Positions 27,776 to 37,219 of a stretch of 64,000 nucleotides of DNA are shown piece after piece (position 1 is the stretch's first letter; every line of letters starts with the position of its first letter). The translations under genes were made by a program, and so were the position numbers. Below the pieces are notes generated by a model. It was not told the origin of the DNA and did not search any database. It saw only the letters and a program-made list of their open reading frames with translations. The stretch is from JBGPTF01 sp041490445 (lineage in GTDB: Bacteria > Acidobacteriota > Terriglobia > Acidiferrales > UBA7541): NCBI GenBank assembly GCA_041490445.1, contig JBGPTF010000006.1, forward strand, positions 62,001-126,000, given 5' to 3'.

Positions 27776-29671
27776 ATGAAGCATCGCGCTATTTTGTTTA
27801 CAGGCCTGATCGTGCTCTCTCTCGCAGCTCTGGGCGGCGATGCAGCCCGCTCGCAAACACCTGCGCCGGCGCCGTCCTCCCCACCGCAGTCGATCGAGGA
27901 ATTGCAGCAGGAAGTCCGCAAAATTTTAACGAAGCAGCACGTCCCCGGCGCCGGGATCGCGCTGGTCGCGACGGACCACGTGATCTGGACCGGCGGCATG
28001 GGCAAAGCGGACATCCGAGCGAACCAGGACGTCACCGCCGACACGATCTTCCGCGTCGGCTCGATCAGCAAGAGTTTCGTGGCGTTGGCGCTGCTGAAGC
28101 TCCAGGAAGAAGGCAAGATCGACCTGAACGCGAAGCTCGCCGATGTGGCGCCGGAAATTCCGGTGCCCAATCCATGGGAAGCGACGCATCCGATCCGAAT
28201 CGTCAATCTTCTCGAACACACCGCCGGGTTCGACGACATGCACCCCAGCGGCGCGTACAACGCGCTCGACTCGCCGGATATTCCGCTGCTCCAGGTGCTG
28301 CAGAGGTTCACGTCGCCGCTGACGTCGCGCTGGCCGCCGGGCACGCGAATGTCGTATTCCAATCCAGATTACGGCATCGCCGGCTACTTCATCGAAAAAA
28401 TCACGAAGCAGCCCTACGACCTCTACATCCGCGAAAACATCTTGCTGCCGCTGGGAATGCTGAACTCGGATTTCCGGCTGACGAACCTGAACCAGCCGCT
28501 GCTGGCGAAAGGTTACGGAGACGACTCCGCAAAACCGGTGCCCTACGTCAGCATTTATCTCCGGCCGGCCGGTGATCTGAAATCCTCGTCGGCCGAGATG
28601 GCTCACTTCGTCCAGATGCTGTTGAATCGCGGCAAACTGGGAGACGTGCAAATCGTCAAGCCGGAATCAATCGATCGCATGGAGTCTCCGCAGACGACGA
28701 TCGCCGCGCGCGCGGGCCTGAAAGCGGGCTACGGCCTTGCCAATTACACCGATCTGAACGAGCCGGTCGTCATTCACGGCCACAACGGCGGGATTGACGG
28801 GTTCTTGTCGTCGTACGGATACAACGTTGAACACGGGATCGGCTTCGTTGTCTTCATCAACAGCACGAATTCACCGAACGCGCTCGGGGAGCTGACGAAG
28901 CTCGTTGTCCGCCATCTCGTCGCCGGGCAGCCAACTCCGCAGCAGCCGGCGGCCAGTCTCTCCCAGGCCGAACTCGAGAAAGTCGCCGGATACTACGAAA
29001 AGGCGAACCCGCGGAGCCAGATGTTCGCGTTTGCGGACTCCTTGCTGGGCGGGCGAAGAATCTTTGTCTCGGGAGGCAAACTCTTTCAGAAGAATTGGAT
29101 TGGAAAACCGACTGAGCTCATCCCGGTCGCCGCAAATCAATTTCGTCACGAGGACCAGTCCGAAGCGAGCTCGATTTTCTGCGCGGATGAAGACGGCACA
29201 CCCGTGTTCACCGACATGGGAACCTTCGGCCGAAAGACCGGCATCGCTTGGCCCGCCATCCGGCTCTGTTTGGTTTTGGCAGCGCTCGCGCTGATGGCTA
29301 GTTCCATCGTTTTCGCCCTCGTTTGGGTTCCACGAAAACTGATGAAGCGGATGAAAGATGTAAGACACCTTTCGGTGCGATATGTGCCACTGCTGGCCGT
29401 GCTCTCGCTCGGGGCCGGCTTTTTCCTGCTGGATGCGATCCCCAGCTGGCTTACCGGCACGTACAACATTCTCACCGTGGCACTGTGGCTGCTGACGTGG
29501 GCGTTTGCCGTGCTTTCACTGTGGGGTTTGTGGCTCGCGGTGCGTTCCTTCCGCCTCGACGTGAAGCCCGCAGTGCGCATCCATTCTTTGCTCGTCGCGG
29601 TCGCCTGCTGTGGTCTGGCAAACTACCTCTTCTATTGGCACACCATCGGCCTGCGCCTGTGGGCGCCGTAG
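27776..29671 (+). CDS. membrane-anchored serine beta-lactamase-family hydrolase
   Basis: A 631-residue exported protein. After the signal peptide (residues 1-27) comes a class C beta-lactamase / penicillin-binding domain (about 38-380): the SxxK nucleophile in 'FRVGSISKSFVALALLKLQE', the YxN motif in 'RMSYSNPDYGIAGYF' and the KTG-equivalent 'IHGHNGGIDGF'. A linker domain follows, then four hydrophobic segments at the C-terminus (about 490-625), so the catalytic domain faces the periplasm while tethered to the inner membrane. Such proteins are usually esterases or D-amino-peptidases rather than resistance enzymes. Confidence 0.9.
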   Translation: MKHRAILFTGLIVLSLAALGGDAARSQTPAPAPSSPPQSIEELQQEVRKILTKQHVPGAGIALVATDHVIWTGGMGKADIRANQDVTADTIFRVGSISKSFVALALLKLQEEGKIDLNAKLADVAPEIPVPNPWEATHPIRIVNLLEHTAGFDDMHPSGAYNALDSPDIPLLQVLQRFTSPLTSRWPPGTRMSYSNPDYGIAGYFIEKITKQPYDLYIRENILLPLGMLNSDFRLTNLNQPLLAKGYGDDSAKPVPYVSIYLRPAGDLKSSSAEMAHFVQMLLNRGKLGDVQIVKPESIDRMESPQTTIAARAGLKAGYGLANYTDLNEPVVIHGHNGGIDGFLSSYGYNVEHGIGFVVFINSTNSPNALGELTKLVVRHLVAGQPTPQQPAASLSQAELEKVAGYYEKANPRSQMFAFADSLLGGRRIFVSGGKLFQKNWIGKPTELIPVAANQFRHEDQSEASSIFCADEDGTPVFTDMGTFGRKTGIAWPAIRLCLVLAALALMASSIVFALVWVPRKLMKRMKDVRHLSVRYVPLLAVLSLGAGFFLLDAIPSWLTGTYNILTVALWLLTWAFAVLSLWGLWLAVRSFRLDVKPAVRIHSLLVAVACCGLANYLFYWHTIGLRLWAP

Positions 29672-29723
29672 AGGCGGTCTCCTATCTGAACCGCGTGAGA
29701 ACAAACACCAGACCCGCCGGGAT

Positions 29724-29903
29724 TCAGGAGTAGGCCTGGCGGCAGGAATCGTGCTCGCGACACGAGGGCGGGCAGTTCGTGTGGTCAATCAGAATGTAAG
29801 TATGGCACGCGGCGCAGAGCACGCCGTACACGGTGTCCGTGAACTGCTCGTGTCCCCTCTCCGCTGCGTGTTTCTTGCGCGCTTCCTCGCGGCCGATCGC
29901 CAT
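29724..29903 (-). CDS. small cysteine-rich protein, possible zinc or metal binder
   Basis: A 59-residue frame with a strong GGGGAGGAG ribosome-binding stretch directly before its ATG. The N-terminal third is basic and helical (AIGREEARKKHAAERGHEQF); the rest carries six Cys/His candidates arranged as 'VLCAACHTYI', 'HTNCPPSCREHDSC'. Two CxxC-like pairs suggest a small zinc ribbon or metal site. I do not recognise a family. It lies just upstream of nothing on its strand and downstream of the window's S10 peptidase start direction, convergent with the beta-lactamase-fold gene; it is separated from the S10 gene end by 20 bases and probably forms part of that transcript. Confidence 0.6.
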   Translation of the reverse strand: MAIGREEARKKHAAERGHEQFTDTVYGVLCAACHTYILIDHTNCPPSCREHDSCRQAYS

Positions 29904-29923
29904 CGCTCCTCCCCGTTCCTCCG

Positions 29924-31465
29924 CTATGGCGCCAACGACGTCTGAATGAATTTCGCGATGTCCTGCTTCAATTTTCCCAGCGACGGCGGGTTCACGTACA
30001 CCATGTGGCCGGCCTGGAAATAATCTCCACTGACGTGGTCGCGCAGTGTGGGATCGAGGCCCAGGTGGTTGAATACGTAGTCAGCCGCAAAGAACGGCGT
30101 GGCGAGGTCGTAGTAGCCCTTCGCCACGAAGACCCGCAGGTGCGGATTTTGCGTCATCGCGCTGCGCAGCGTCTCCGCCACGTTGACGTACTTGTTTTCG
30201 TACGGCTCGAAGCTCCACGGCCGCACGCGGCCCGTCAGCACTTCGTACGGCAGATCGTTCTCGTAGCCGAGCTCGCTCCGGACGTAATCGTTGAACATCG
30301 CCGTGTACGGCCCGGTGATCGCGGCGTTGCTCGGATCGTATTCCGGGCGCTCGCCCGCCGCGTCGTCGTCGATTCCCTCGAAGCGGCTGTCGAGGCGGCC
30401 GACGGTTCGCCGCTGGTCGCGGAGCAGCTCTTTCGTGAACCGCCCAATGCTGATGCGCAGGTCCGCGTGCTCGATGAATGTCTGAGAGAGGCCCGTCAGG
30501 CGCGCCAGCTTCTGCGCTGTTTTCGTGCGCTCGGCGGGCGAAAGCCTGTCTCCCGCCGTCAAGGCGACCGTGTATTCGTTGGCGGCAAACTGCTCGGATT
30601 CCGCCAGCGCCTTCTGCAAATCGGCCTGTAAATCCGCGGCCAGCTTCTTGTGATACCACGCGGTGGCCGTGTAGGTGGGCAGAAAGAGGATGTAAGGCAG
30701 GTCGTTGCCCTTGTCGAAGGCGAGCGTCTCGAAATTCAGCACGCTCGAGATCAGCACGATTCCGTTCAGGTACATCCCGTCACGCTGTTGCAGATAGCCG
30801 GAAAGTCCCGCGGCGCGTGTGGTGCCGTAGCTTTCGCCGGCCAGGAATTTCGGCGATGCCCAGCGCTTGTTGCGCGTGGTGTACAGGCGGATGAACTCCC
30901 CGACCGATTCGATATCTTCGCGGATGCCGTGAAATTTCTTGTCGTCCTCGCCGGGGACGGCGCGGCTGTAGCCGGTCGTCACCGGATCGATGAAAACGAG
31001 GTCGGTGACGTCCAGCAGCGAATTCTCGTTGTCCACCAGCTTGTACGGCGGCGGCAGCAAACCGCCCACGTCGCCCATTTGCACCCGCCGCGGCCCGAAC
31101 GCGCCGAGGTGCAGCCAGACGGACGAGGAGCCCGGGCCGCCATTGAACGCAAACGTAATCGGCCGCTGGCTGAGATCGGACACGTCGTCTCGCGTGTAGG
31201 CGATGTAGAAGACGCTGGCCTGCGGCGTCCCGTCCTCTTTCTTCAGCAACAGGGTGCCAGCCGTTGCTGTGTACTTGATTTCCTGCCCGCCGATGCGCGC
31301 CGAATGTTTCGTCAGGATTGTTTTTTCTTCCGGCGGGGCGGGCTTCTTTTCTTCCTTCGGCTTTTCGGCCTTGGGGGAGTCCGGCGCCTGTGCAAACACC
31401 GGCACCCCTGCAAGCGCGCCGCAGAGAATCAGAAAGAATGCGAATCTCGAAAAGGATTTTTTCAC
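29924..31465 (-). CDS. exported S10 serine carboxypeptidase
   Basis: A 513-residue secreted peptidase. It starts at a GTG with an AGGAG site nine bases upstream, followed directly by a signal peptide (FAFFLILCGALAGVPVFAQ). S10 signatures are 'ITFAFNGGPGSSSVWLHLGA' (oxyanion glycine run), 'FLAGESYGTTRAAGLSGYL' with the nucleophilic serine, and C-terminal Asp and His in 'VFVAKGYYDLATPFFA' and 'FQAGHMVYVNPPSL'. These enzymes remove C-terminal residues from peptides at acid pH. A Lys/Pro/Glu-rich linker follows the signal peptide. Upstream in-frame codons overlap the next gene and are rejected. Confidence 0.92.
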   Translation of the reverse strand: MKKSFSRFAFFLILCGALAGVPVFAQAPDSPKAEKPKEEKKPAPPEEKTILTKHSARIGGQEIKYTATAGTLLLKKEDGTPQASVFYIAYTRDDVSDLSQRPITFAFNGGPGSSSVWLHLGAFGPRRVQMGDVGGLLPPPYKLVDNENSLLDVTDLVFIDPVTTGYSRAVPGEDDKKFHGIREDIESVGEFIRLYTTRNKRWASPKFLAGESYGTTRAAGLSGYLQQRDGMYLNGIVLISSVLNFETLAFDKGNDLPYILFLPTYTATAWYHKKLAADLQADLQKALAESEQFAANEYTVALTAGDRLSPAERTKTAQKLARLTGLSQTFIEHADLRISIGRFTKELLRDQRRTVGRLDSRFEGIDDDAAGERPEYDPSNAAITGPYTAMFNDYVRSELGYENDLPYEVLTGRVRPWSFEPYENKYVNVAETLRSAMTQNPHLRVFVAKGYYDLATPFFAADYVFNHLGLDPTLRDHVSGDYFQAGHMVYVNPPSLGKLKQDIAKFIQTSLAP

Positions 31466-31550
31466 GGATCGAATCTCCTGAATGATTTCGCTCGAACGGC
31501 GGGAAAGTATAGCGCCCGGCGCGGAGGCATCCAAAGGAATTTGGCGTCGC

Positions 31551-32261
31551 TCAGGGCTTCCAGCGCTTCGAGGACGTAAATTCGTACAGCGGAAAAACAT
31601 CTCGGAAAAGTTTCCCGATCTCGGCGGCAAAGTTGCCGCGCACAGCGGCGGACGGCTTCATTCTCCGGCGGACGATCCAGCCTTGCAGCTTCTTCCATTC
31701 TTCAGGCTTTGCGGGCCAGCTGGCATGTTTCGTCCACTCGCCGCGCTCGGCGGAATACCAGTAGCTTTCGTAGCGCTTGCGGAGCCGGCGCTTCCGCTTT
31801 TCAATCCACTGCGGATGCGCGAGAGCCCGTGGACGGCCCAGTTGGCCCAGCGCGGAGCTCTTGCTCCGTGTGTTGCCATAGATCCGGAATCCGGCAGTCA
31901 CCGCGTCGGCCGAAATCCCCGCGTACAGTTGCGCGCCCTGCCAGTCTTCGGCTAGCGGATTCGCGAACATCAGGTACATCTGCGCGCGGTAGGGTGATTT
32001 GTCCGCGGCGAAACGAATGTCGCGATTGATCCGCGAGAAGTTTTCGCCGGTCCGCCCGCTCGTTTGAAAGCCCGCATCGAGACGCAGCACGAACGGCGCG
32101 AGCCGATCGAGCAGCGCGTGGAGCGGCTCCACAACGTGCGCGCGATAGCGCTCGCGGTTCGCGTCCATCCACGCCTTGTTGTTGTTCCGCGCCAGTTCGC
32201 GGAAGAATCGGAATGTCTCCGGCGTGAAGACTCTCGCCTTGCCCTTGTCAGTGCCGCTCAT
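31551..32261 (-). CDS. DUF2461 family protein
   Basis: The 236-residue protein matches the DUF2461 (TIGR02453-type) pattern: 'FTPETFRFFRELARNNNKAW' with 'MDANRERYRAHVVEPLHALL', then 'FSRINRDIRFAADKSPYRAQ' and a basic C-terminal half. The function of the family is unknown; it is cytoplasmic and common in soil and marine bacteria. I start at MSGTDKGK because an AGGGGG site lies seven bases upstream; the longer open frame adds 18 residues without counterpart. It is divergent from the S9 peptidase gene. Confidence 0.88.
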   Translation of the reverse strand: MSGTDKGKARVFTPETFRFFRELARNNNKAWMDANRERYRAHVVEPLHALLDRLAPFVLRLDAGFQTSGRTGENFSRINRDIRFAADKSPYRAQMYLMFANPLAEDWQGAQLYAGISADAVTAGFRIYGNTRSKSSALGQLGRPRALAHPQWIEKRKRRLRKRYESYWYSAERGEWTKHASWPAKPEEWKKLQGWIVRRRMKPSAAVRGNFAAEIGKLFRDVFPLYEFTSSKRWKP

Positions 32262-32388
32262 GTTCAACCCCCTGCCGAATCCGGCCCAGGACCGCCATTC
32301 TACCTCTCCGGGCATCGCGGGCCTATCGTGGCGGCCCGGCAGTGTGATAGGGTTTTGCGCGTTTTCAATTTATCCGGGGAAAATAGAG

Positions 32389-34329
32389 ATGAGAGTCAAG
32401 CGGGATCGTATCGCAGCAGCATGCGTGCTTGTATTGTCTTTCGGACTTTTCCGCGCTGCGTTTGCAGCGGAGAAGCATCCTTTCCGAGCGGAGGATTGGG
32501 CCGCTCTGCGCGATGCGACGGCGGTCGCTGTAGCCCCGGACGGCGAGACTATTCTCTACCGCGTGGATTTTGGCGGCGAAAAAGGTCCGACCCATCACGA
32601 ATGGAGACTGATTGCGTCGAACGGATCGAATCCACGTAAGCTGACCCTGCCGGAACATTTCACGCCCGCCGGCTTTACGAAGGAAGGCACAGCTCTGTAC
32701 GGTTCGTTCGAGAAGGAAAAGGAGAAGGAGAAGGTCGAACAATTGGCCATCGTTCCGATCGCGGGTGGCGACCCGAAGCCGCTCACGAGCCTGCCGCGCG
32801 GCATCCACGCTTCGTTGATCTCCCCGGATGGCTCGCGCTTCGTTGTTCTGGCGGACCCAAGACCCCCCGACCCGCTCGCCGAACTGCACACTGTCGTCGA
32901 AAATGATGAGACGAGCCTCTACGTCGTGAACGCTGATGGCACGGCGGGCGCCTGGTGGTGCCCGGCGCTGCACGACATCACCGATATCGCCTGGTCACCC
33001 GATGGATCTTCCATCGCCGTCCTCTCGCAAACGCCCAAGATCGGTCACCACGACGTCCACGCAATGATTGATGTCTGCTCCGTTTCGGGTGCGCAGCGGC
33101 TCGCAGAAGTTGCCAACGCGGCAAGCGGCATCGCGTGGGCGAATCGGGGCGCAGAGATCGCGTTCCTGTCGACCACCACCGAGGTGCTGACGCCCGATCA
33201 TGTGTGGACGATTCCGGCAGCGGGAGGAACTCCGGTGGACCGCACGCCGGATCTTTCAGGCTCCGCCACGAGTCTCGCCGCCGATCCCCACGGATCTGTC
33301 TGGGTCGTCGTGGAACGCGGCGTGCAACGGGAGATCGATTCCTTCCAGAACGACACCCTGGCGCCTGCCTTTCGCTGGCCGGGCGGCGTGGTCGCGGCGG
33401 CTCCGGTTTTCCCGCAACTGGCGGGGGCGCCCGATCATCTGGTGTTCACGATTGCCGATCCCGAACGGATGAGCAACGTCGCCGTTGCTGAAGGCAGCGA
33501 GCTGAAAGCGATCACGCAGGAAGGCCAGGATCAGATCTCCCAGTTCGCGCTCGGCCCGCGGCGCGTCGTGCACTGGACCAGCAAAGAAGGCATCGCACTC
33601 GAGGGCATTGCGACCTTTCCGCCCGGCTATATCGAAGGGCGGCGCTATGCATTCCTCGTCCTGCCGCACGGCGGGCCGGAGGGAAATGACCTGCTATCCT
33701 TCGATTCCTTCGCCTCGCTGATCGCGGGAATGGGCTACGTCGTGTTGCAGCCGCAGTACCGCGGCTCGACCGGCTACGGCTCGGCGTTTTTGAACGCGAT
33801 TTACCAGCACTTTGGCGATCGCGCCTTCCGCGACGTGGATAGCGCCACGGATTTCGCAGTCGCGCAGGGCTGGGCCGACCCGCAGCGCCTGGCAATCTAC
33901 GGCTGGAGTGCGGGCGGCTTCATGACCTCCTGGACTGTGACGCAGACGAAGCGCTACCGCGCTGCGATCGAAGGGGCAGGGGTCACCGACTGGCTCAGTT
34001 TCATCCCCACCAGCGACCTCCCGCAGGTGGACTACGATCAGCGCTGGCCGGAGCGCAATTCGGAACCGTTCCTGAAATTTTCGGCCATCATGTACGCGGA
34101 CCAGGTCAGCACGCCGCTCCTGATCCTGCACGGCGCTGCCGACATTCGCGTTCCCGCGTTTCAGGGCCGCGAATTCTACGTCTTCCTGGCGGAACGCGGA
34201 AAGACCGTGCGCATGGTCACCTATCCCGGTTCGCCGCATTTCCCCGGATTGTGGGAGCAGCGCTGCGACGTTTTTCACGAAATTGCCGCCTGGCTAGAGC
34301 GGTACAACCCGCCGGCGCCGGGAAATTGA
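32389..34329 (+). CDS. exported S9 prolyl-oligopeptidase-family peptidase
   Basis: A 646-residue secreted enzyme: signal peptide (residues 1-26), a beta-propeller built of WD40-like/TolB repeats (about 40-390, e.g. 'DITDIAWSPDGSSIAVL'), then an alpha/beta-hydrolase domain with Ser507 in 'IYGWSAGGFMTS', Asp585 in 'LHGAADIRVPAFQG' and His617 in 'YPGSPHFPG'. The triad is complete, so it should act as a dipeptidyl- or oligopeptidase in the periplasm. It lies 32 bases before a second S9 gene and the pair is surely one operon, yet the two proteins are only distantly alike. Confidence 0.92.
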   Translation: MRVKRDRIAAACVLVLSFGLFRAAFAAEKHPFRAEDWAALRDATAVAVAPDGETILYRVDFGGEKGPTHHEWRLIASNGSNPRKLTLPEHFTPAGFTKEGTALYGSFEKEKEKEKVEQLAIVPIAGGDPKPLTSLPRGIHASLISPDGSRFVVLADPRPPDPLAELHTVVENDETSLYVVNADGTAGAWWCPALHDITDIAWSPDGSSIAVLSQTPKIGHHDVHAMIDVCSVSGAQRLAEVANAASGIAWANRGAEIAFLSTTTEVLTPDHVWTIPAAGGTPVDRTPDLSGSATSLAADPHGSVWVVVERGVQREIDSFQNDTLAPAFRWPGGVVAAAPVFPQLAGAPDHLVFTIADPERMSNVAVAEGSELKAITQEGQDQISQFALGPRRVVHWTSKEGIALEGIATFPPGYIEGRRYAFLVLPHGGPEGNDLLSFDSFASLIAGMGYVVLQPQYRGSTGYGSAFLNAIYQHFGDRAFRDVDSATDFAVAQGWADPQRLAIYGWSAGGFMTSWTVTQTKRYRAAIEGAGVTDWLSFIPTSDLPQVDYDQRWPERNSEPFLKFSAIMYADQVSTPLLILHGAADIRVPAFQGREFYVFLAERGKTVRMVTYPGSPHFPGLWEQRCDVFHEIAAWLERYNPPAPGN

Positions 34330-34361
34330 ATCGTGCATCGAAACCTTCGGAGGCACTCCTC

Positions 34362-37151
34362 ATGAAGTTGAAACGATGGAACTCCGCAACGGTGGCGGTC
34401 TCGTTCGCCATTCTTTGCGCGTTCGCGCTGGGGGCTGCCGCTCTGGCCCGGGCCAATGACGAAAAAAGGGGTGCGGACGCGGCCGGGAAGCGATGGCAGC
34501 CCGAAGACCTTGTGATGGCGGAAACGGCGAGCCAGTTCCGCGTTTCGCCTGACGGCAAATGGGCCGTGTGGGTGAAAGCTACCGCCGACAAGGAGAAGGA
34601 CGGCCGGGTCAGCAATCTGGTTCTCTCGAGCCTGACGGAGAAAAAGGAAATTCCACTTACGCGCGGCACCGACACCGTCACGCAGCCACGCTGGTCGCCG
34701 GACGGCGAGCTGATCGGCTTTCTGAGCACACGCGCCGTCCCGAAAGCGAAGCCCGACCGCGCGCCGATGCAACTCTGGCTGATCAACCGGCTCGGCGGCG
34801 AGCCGTGGGCGGCGACGGAGTTCGAGCGCGGCATCAAGCACTGCGAATGGCTCGACAACGGCACAATCCTCTTCAGCGCCGAGGAAGATCCTTCCCTCTA
34901 CGAGCGGGAAACGAAGGCTCGGAAAGACGACACCGACGTGATTGACGACGCGGCACACACGCCGCCGGTGCGGCTGTTCCGCATGTCCATCAAGGACAAG
35001 AAGGTCACCCGGCTGACGAACAACGACGACTGGATCCGAGAATGGGATTTCTCGCGCGATGGCAAGTGGGCGGTCACCGTGGACCAGCGCGAGCTGAGCT
35101 ATGAATGGGACCAGAAAGTACCCCCGGCAGTGCTCCTCTGGGATCTCTCTACCGGCGAGAGCAAGCCGCTGTTCACGAATGGAAAAGTTCGGCCCGACGC
35201 GGTCCGCTGGTCGCGGGACAATACCGGCTTCTATGCGCTCGCGCCGTATTCCTCCGACCCTCGCTTCTTCACGGCTTCGATCCAACTTGTCTATTTCTAC
35301 GATGTGGCGTCGGGCACGGAAACGAAAGTGAATCTCGATTGGGAGAACGGGATCGGAAACGATTTCGAGCTCACCCCGGACGGTTTCGCCGCCTTGCTCG
35401 CCGATGGCGTACATTTCAAGCCTGCGCGCTACACGCGCCACGGCCTCACGTGGTCGCGGGAATGGATTCACGGCGAACACGAACAGAATTATTCTCAGCT
35501 TGTTCTCGGCGAGGATGGCCACACCCTGGTGTATTCCTATTCCACCGCAAGCACGCCGTGGCAGTGGTATCGCGCCCGGCTCGAGGGGGCGCGGATCTCC
35601 GGTCCCGCCCAGTTCACCGATCTGAACCCGCAATACAAGAACAAGACCATTGCGAAGACGGAAGTGATCCACTGGAAGGGCGCGAACGACGACGAAGTGG
35701 AAGGCATTCTCTATTATCCGGATGACTACCAGCCCGGCCGGCGCTATCCGCTGATCGCCGCAACGCACGGCGGGCCCGCCGGCGCCGACCACGACGCCTG
35801 GAGCGAGAGCTGGGCCTATGCGCAGCAACTCCTCACTCAGCGCGGGGCGTTCGTGCTGAAGACCAATTACCACGGCAGCGCCGATTACGGGCTGAAGTGG
35901 GTGGAGTCCATCTGCTGCGGCAAATACTACGATCTTGAGATCCCCGACATCGAAAAGGGCGTGGACAGCCTGATCGCGAAAGGACTGGTGGATCCCGATC
36001 GCATCGGCGCGCTCGGCTGGTCGAACGGCTCCATCCTTTCGATCCAGCTGACGGTGACGAATCCGGATCGCTACAAAGCCGCAGCGGTCGGCGCGGGCGA
36101 CGTGGAATGGATCAGCGACTGGGCCAACGTGGATTTCGGCCAGGCATTCGACACCTATTATTTCGGGAAATCGCCGCTCGAAGATCCGCAGCTCTACCTC
36201 CGCAAGTCGCCGATCTTCAAAATGGACCGGGTAAGAACTCCGACCCTGATTTTCTTCGGCACGGTGGACCGCAACGTGCCGACCGAACAAGGTTGGACGC
36301 ATTACCGCACGCTGTACTCGATCGGGAAAGCGCCGGTGCGCTTCCTTCTGTTCCCCGGCGAGCCACACGGCCCGCGCAAGCTCAGCCATCAGCTTCGCAA
36401 GGTCACCGAGGAAATGGCGTGGTTCGATCGCTACCTCTTAAAAATTGCGCCGGAGGAAAACGAAGCGTTTAAGAAAGGCTCGCCGCTCGACACCGCACTG
36501 CGCCGGCGCTCGGTCAAGAAAGTGGACACGCTTTACGGTGCCGCTTTCCGGCCGCCGTCCATCCCGGAAAAGCCAGCCGCATCGGTGCTGATCCCGGAGG
36601 TGGTGCGGCACGGCGAGCTTGCCATCGGCCGCTTCGAACTCACGCGCGCGCAATTCGCCGCGTTCGACAAGCGGTATTCTTGCCCTCCCGGCACAGACAA
36701 CGATCCCGCGAACCTCATCACGTTCGAGCAGGCGAAGAACTACATTTCCTGGCTGAATGAGCTGACGGGAGAAACCTATCGCCTGCCGACGGAGGAGGAA
36801 GCCGCTTCGCTCTATTCACCGCGCGAGGGCGAGAACACACTCGATTACTGGGCGGGCTACGCGCTCAATCCCGAGGATGCAGAGCGGCTCGAATCCAAAC
36901 CCTCGGAGCTTAGTGGTACGGCGCCGCTCTTGAAAGAAGTCGGCAGCTTCGCGGGCGCCGGCGCCGAAGACGAGGAGCTGGTGTTCGACCTCGGCGGCAA
37001 TGTCGCCGAGTGGGTGACGACGAAGGACGAACAGGGCAAGACCATGGGCGGAAGCGCCGATCGCGCCTCCGACCCGAAGGCGCGCGCTCGCGACGCGGCA
37101 ATTCTCTATACCGGTTTTCGCGTGGTGCGCGCTGCGCCGAAATCGCAGTAG
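34362..37151 (+). CDS. S9 peptidase fused to a C-terminal formylglycine-generating-enzyme (SUMF1)-like domain
   Basis: A 929-residue exported protein. Signal peptide residues 1-30; beta-propeller about 50-430; alpha/beta-hydrolase domain with Ser554 in 'GALGWSNGSILS', Asp636 in 'FFGTVDRNVPTEQG' and His669 in 'FPGEPHGPRKL'. After residue about 740 a second domain follows with FGE-sulfatase features: 'ELAIGRFELTRAQFAAFDKR', 'LPTEEEAASLYSPREGENTL', 'FDLGGNVAEWVTTKDEQGK' and a final 'TGFRVVRA'. FGE-like domains without catalytic cysteines often serve as ligand-binding modules, and I see no paired active-site Cys here. The fusion is uncommon and may target the protease. A GGAGG site precedes the ATG. 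Confidence 0.9.
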   Translation: MKLKRWNSATVAVSFAILCAFALGAAALARANDEKRGADAAGKRWQPEDLVMAETASQFRVSPDGKWAVWVKATADKEKDGRVSNLVLSSLTEKKEIPLTRGTDTVTQPRWSPDGELIGFLSTRAVPKAKPDRAPMQLWLINRLGGEPWAATEFERGIKHCEWLDNGTILFSAEEDPSLYERETKARKDDTDVIDDAAHTPPVRLFRMSIKDKKVTRLTNNDDWIREWDFSRDGKWAVTVDQRELSYEWDQKVPPAVLLWDLSTGESKPLFTNGKVRPDAVRWSRDNTGFYALAPYSSDPRFFTASIQLVYFYDVASGTETKVNLDWENGIGNDFELTPDGFAALLADGVHFKPARYTRHGLTWSREWIHGEHEQNYSQLVLGEDGHTLVYSYSTASTPWQWYRARLEGARISGPAQFTDLNPQYKNKTIAKTEVIHWKGANDDEVEGILYYPDDYQPGRRYPLIAATHGGPAGADHDAWSESWAYAQQLLTQRGAFVLKTNYHGSADYGLKWVESICCGKYYDLEIPDIEKGVDSLIAKGLVDPDRIGALGWSNGSILSIQLTVTNPDRYKAAAVGAGDVEWISDWANVDFGQAFDTYYFGKSPLEDPQLYLRKSPIFKMDRVRTPTLIFFGTVDRNVPTEQGWTHYRTLYSIGKAPVRFLLFPGEPHGPRKLSHQLRKVTEEMAWFDRYLLKIAPEENEAFKKGSPLDTALRRRSVKKVDTLYGAAFRPPSIPEKPAASVLIPEVVRHGELAIGRFELTRAQFAAFDKRYSCPPGTDNDPANLITFEQAKNYISWLNELTGETYRLPTEEEAASLYSPREGENTLDYWAGYALNPEDAERLESKPSELSGTAPLLKEVGSFAGAGAEDEELVFDLGGNVAEWVTTKDEQGKTMGGSADRASDPKARARDAAILYTGFRVVRAAPKSQ

Positions 37152-37219
37152 CGCCACTTGCGCACGTGAGGACAAGGCCGGATTGGCTCTTGTAGAAGGC
37201 CATCACGGCCCCTACCATC

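Noticed and set aside
34275..36389. A 700-codon frame opposite the second S9 gene
   Set aside because: Antisense shadow with no recognisable domain.
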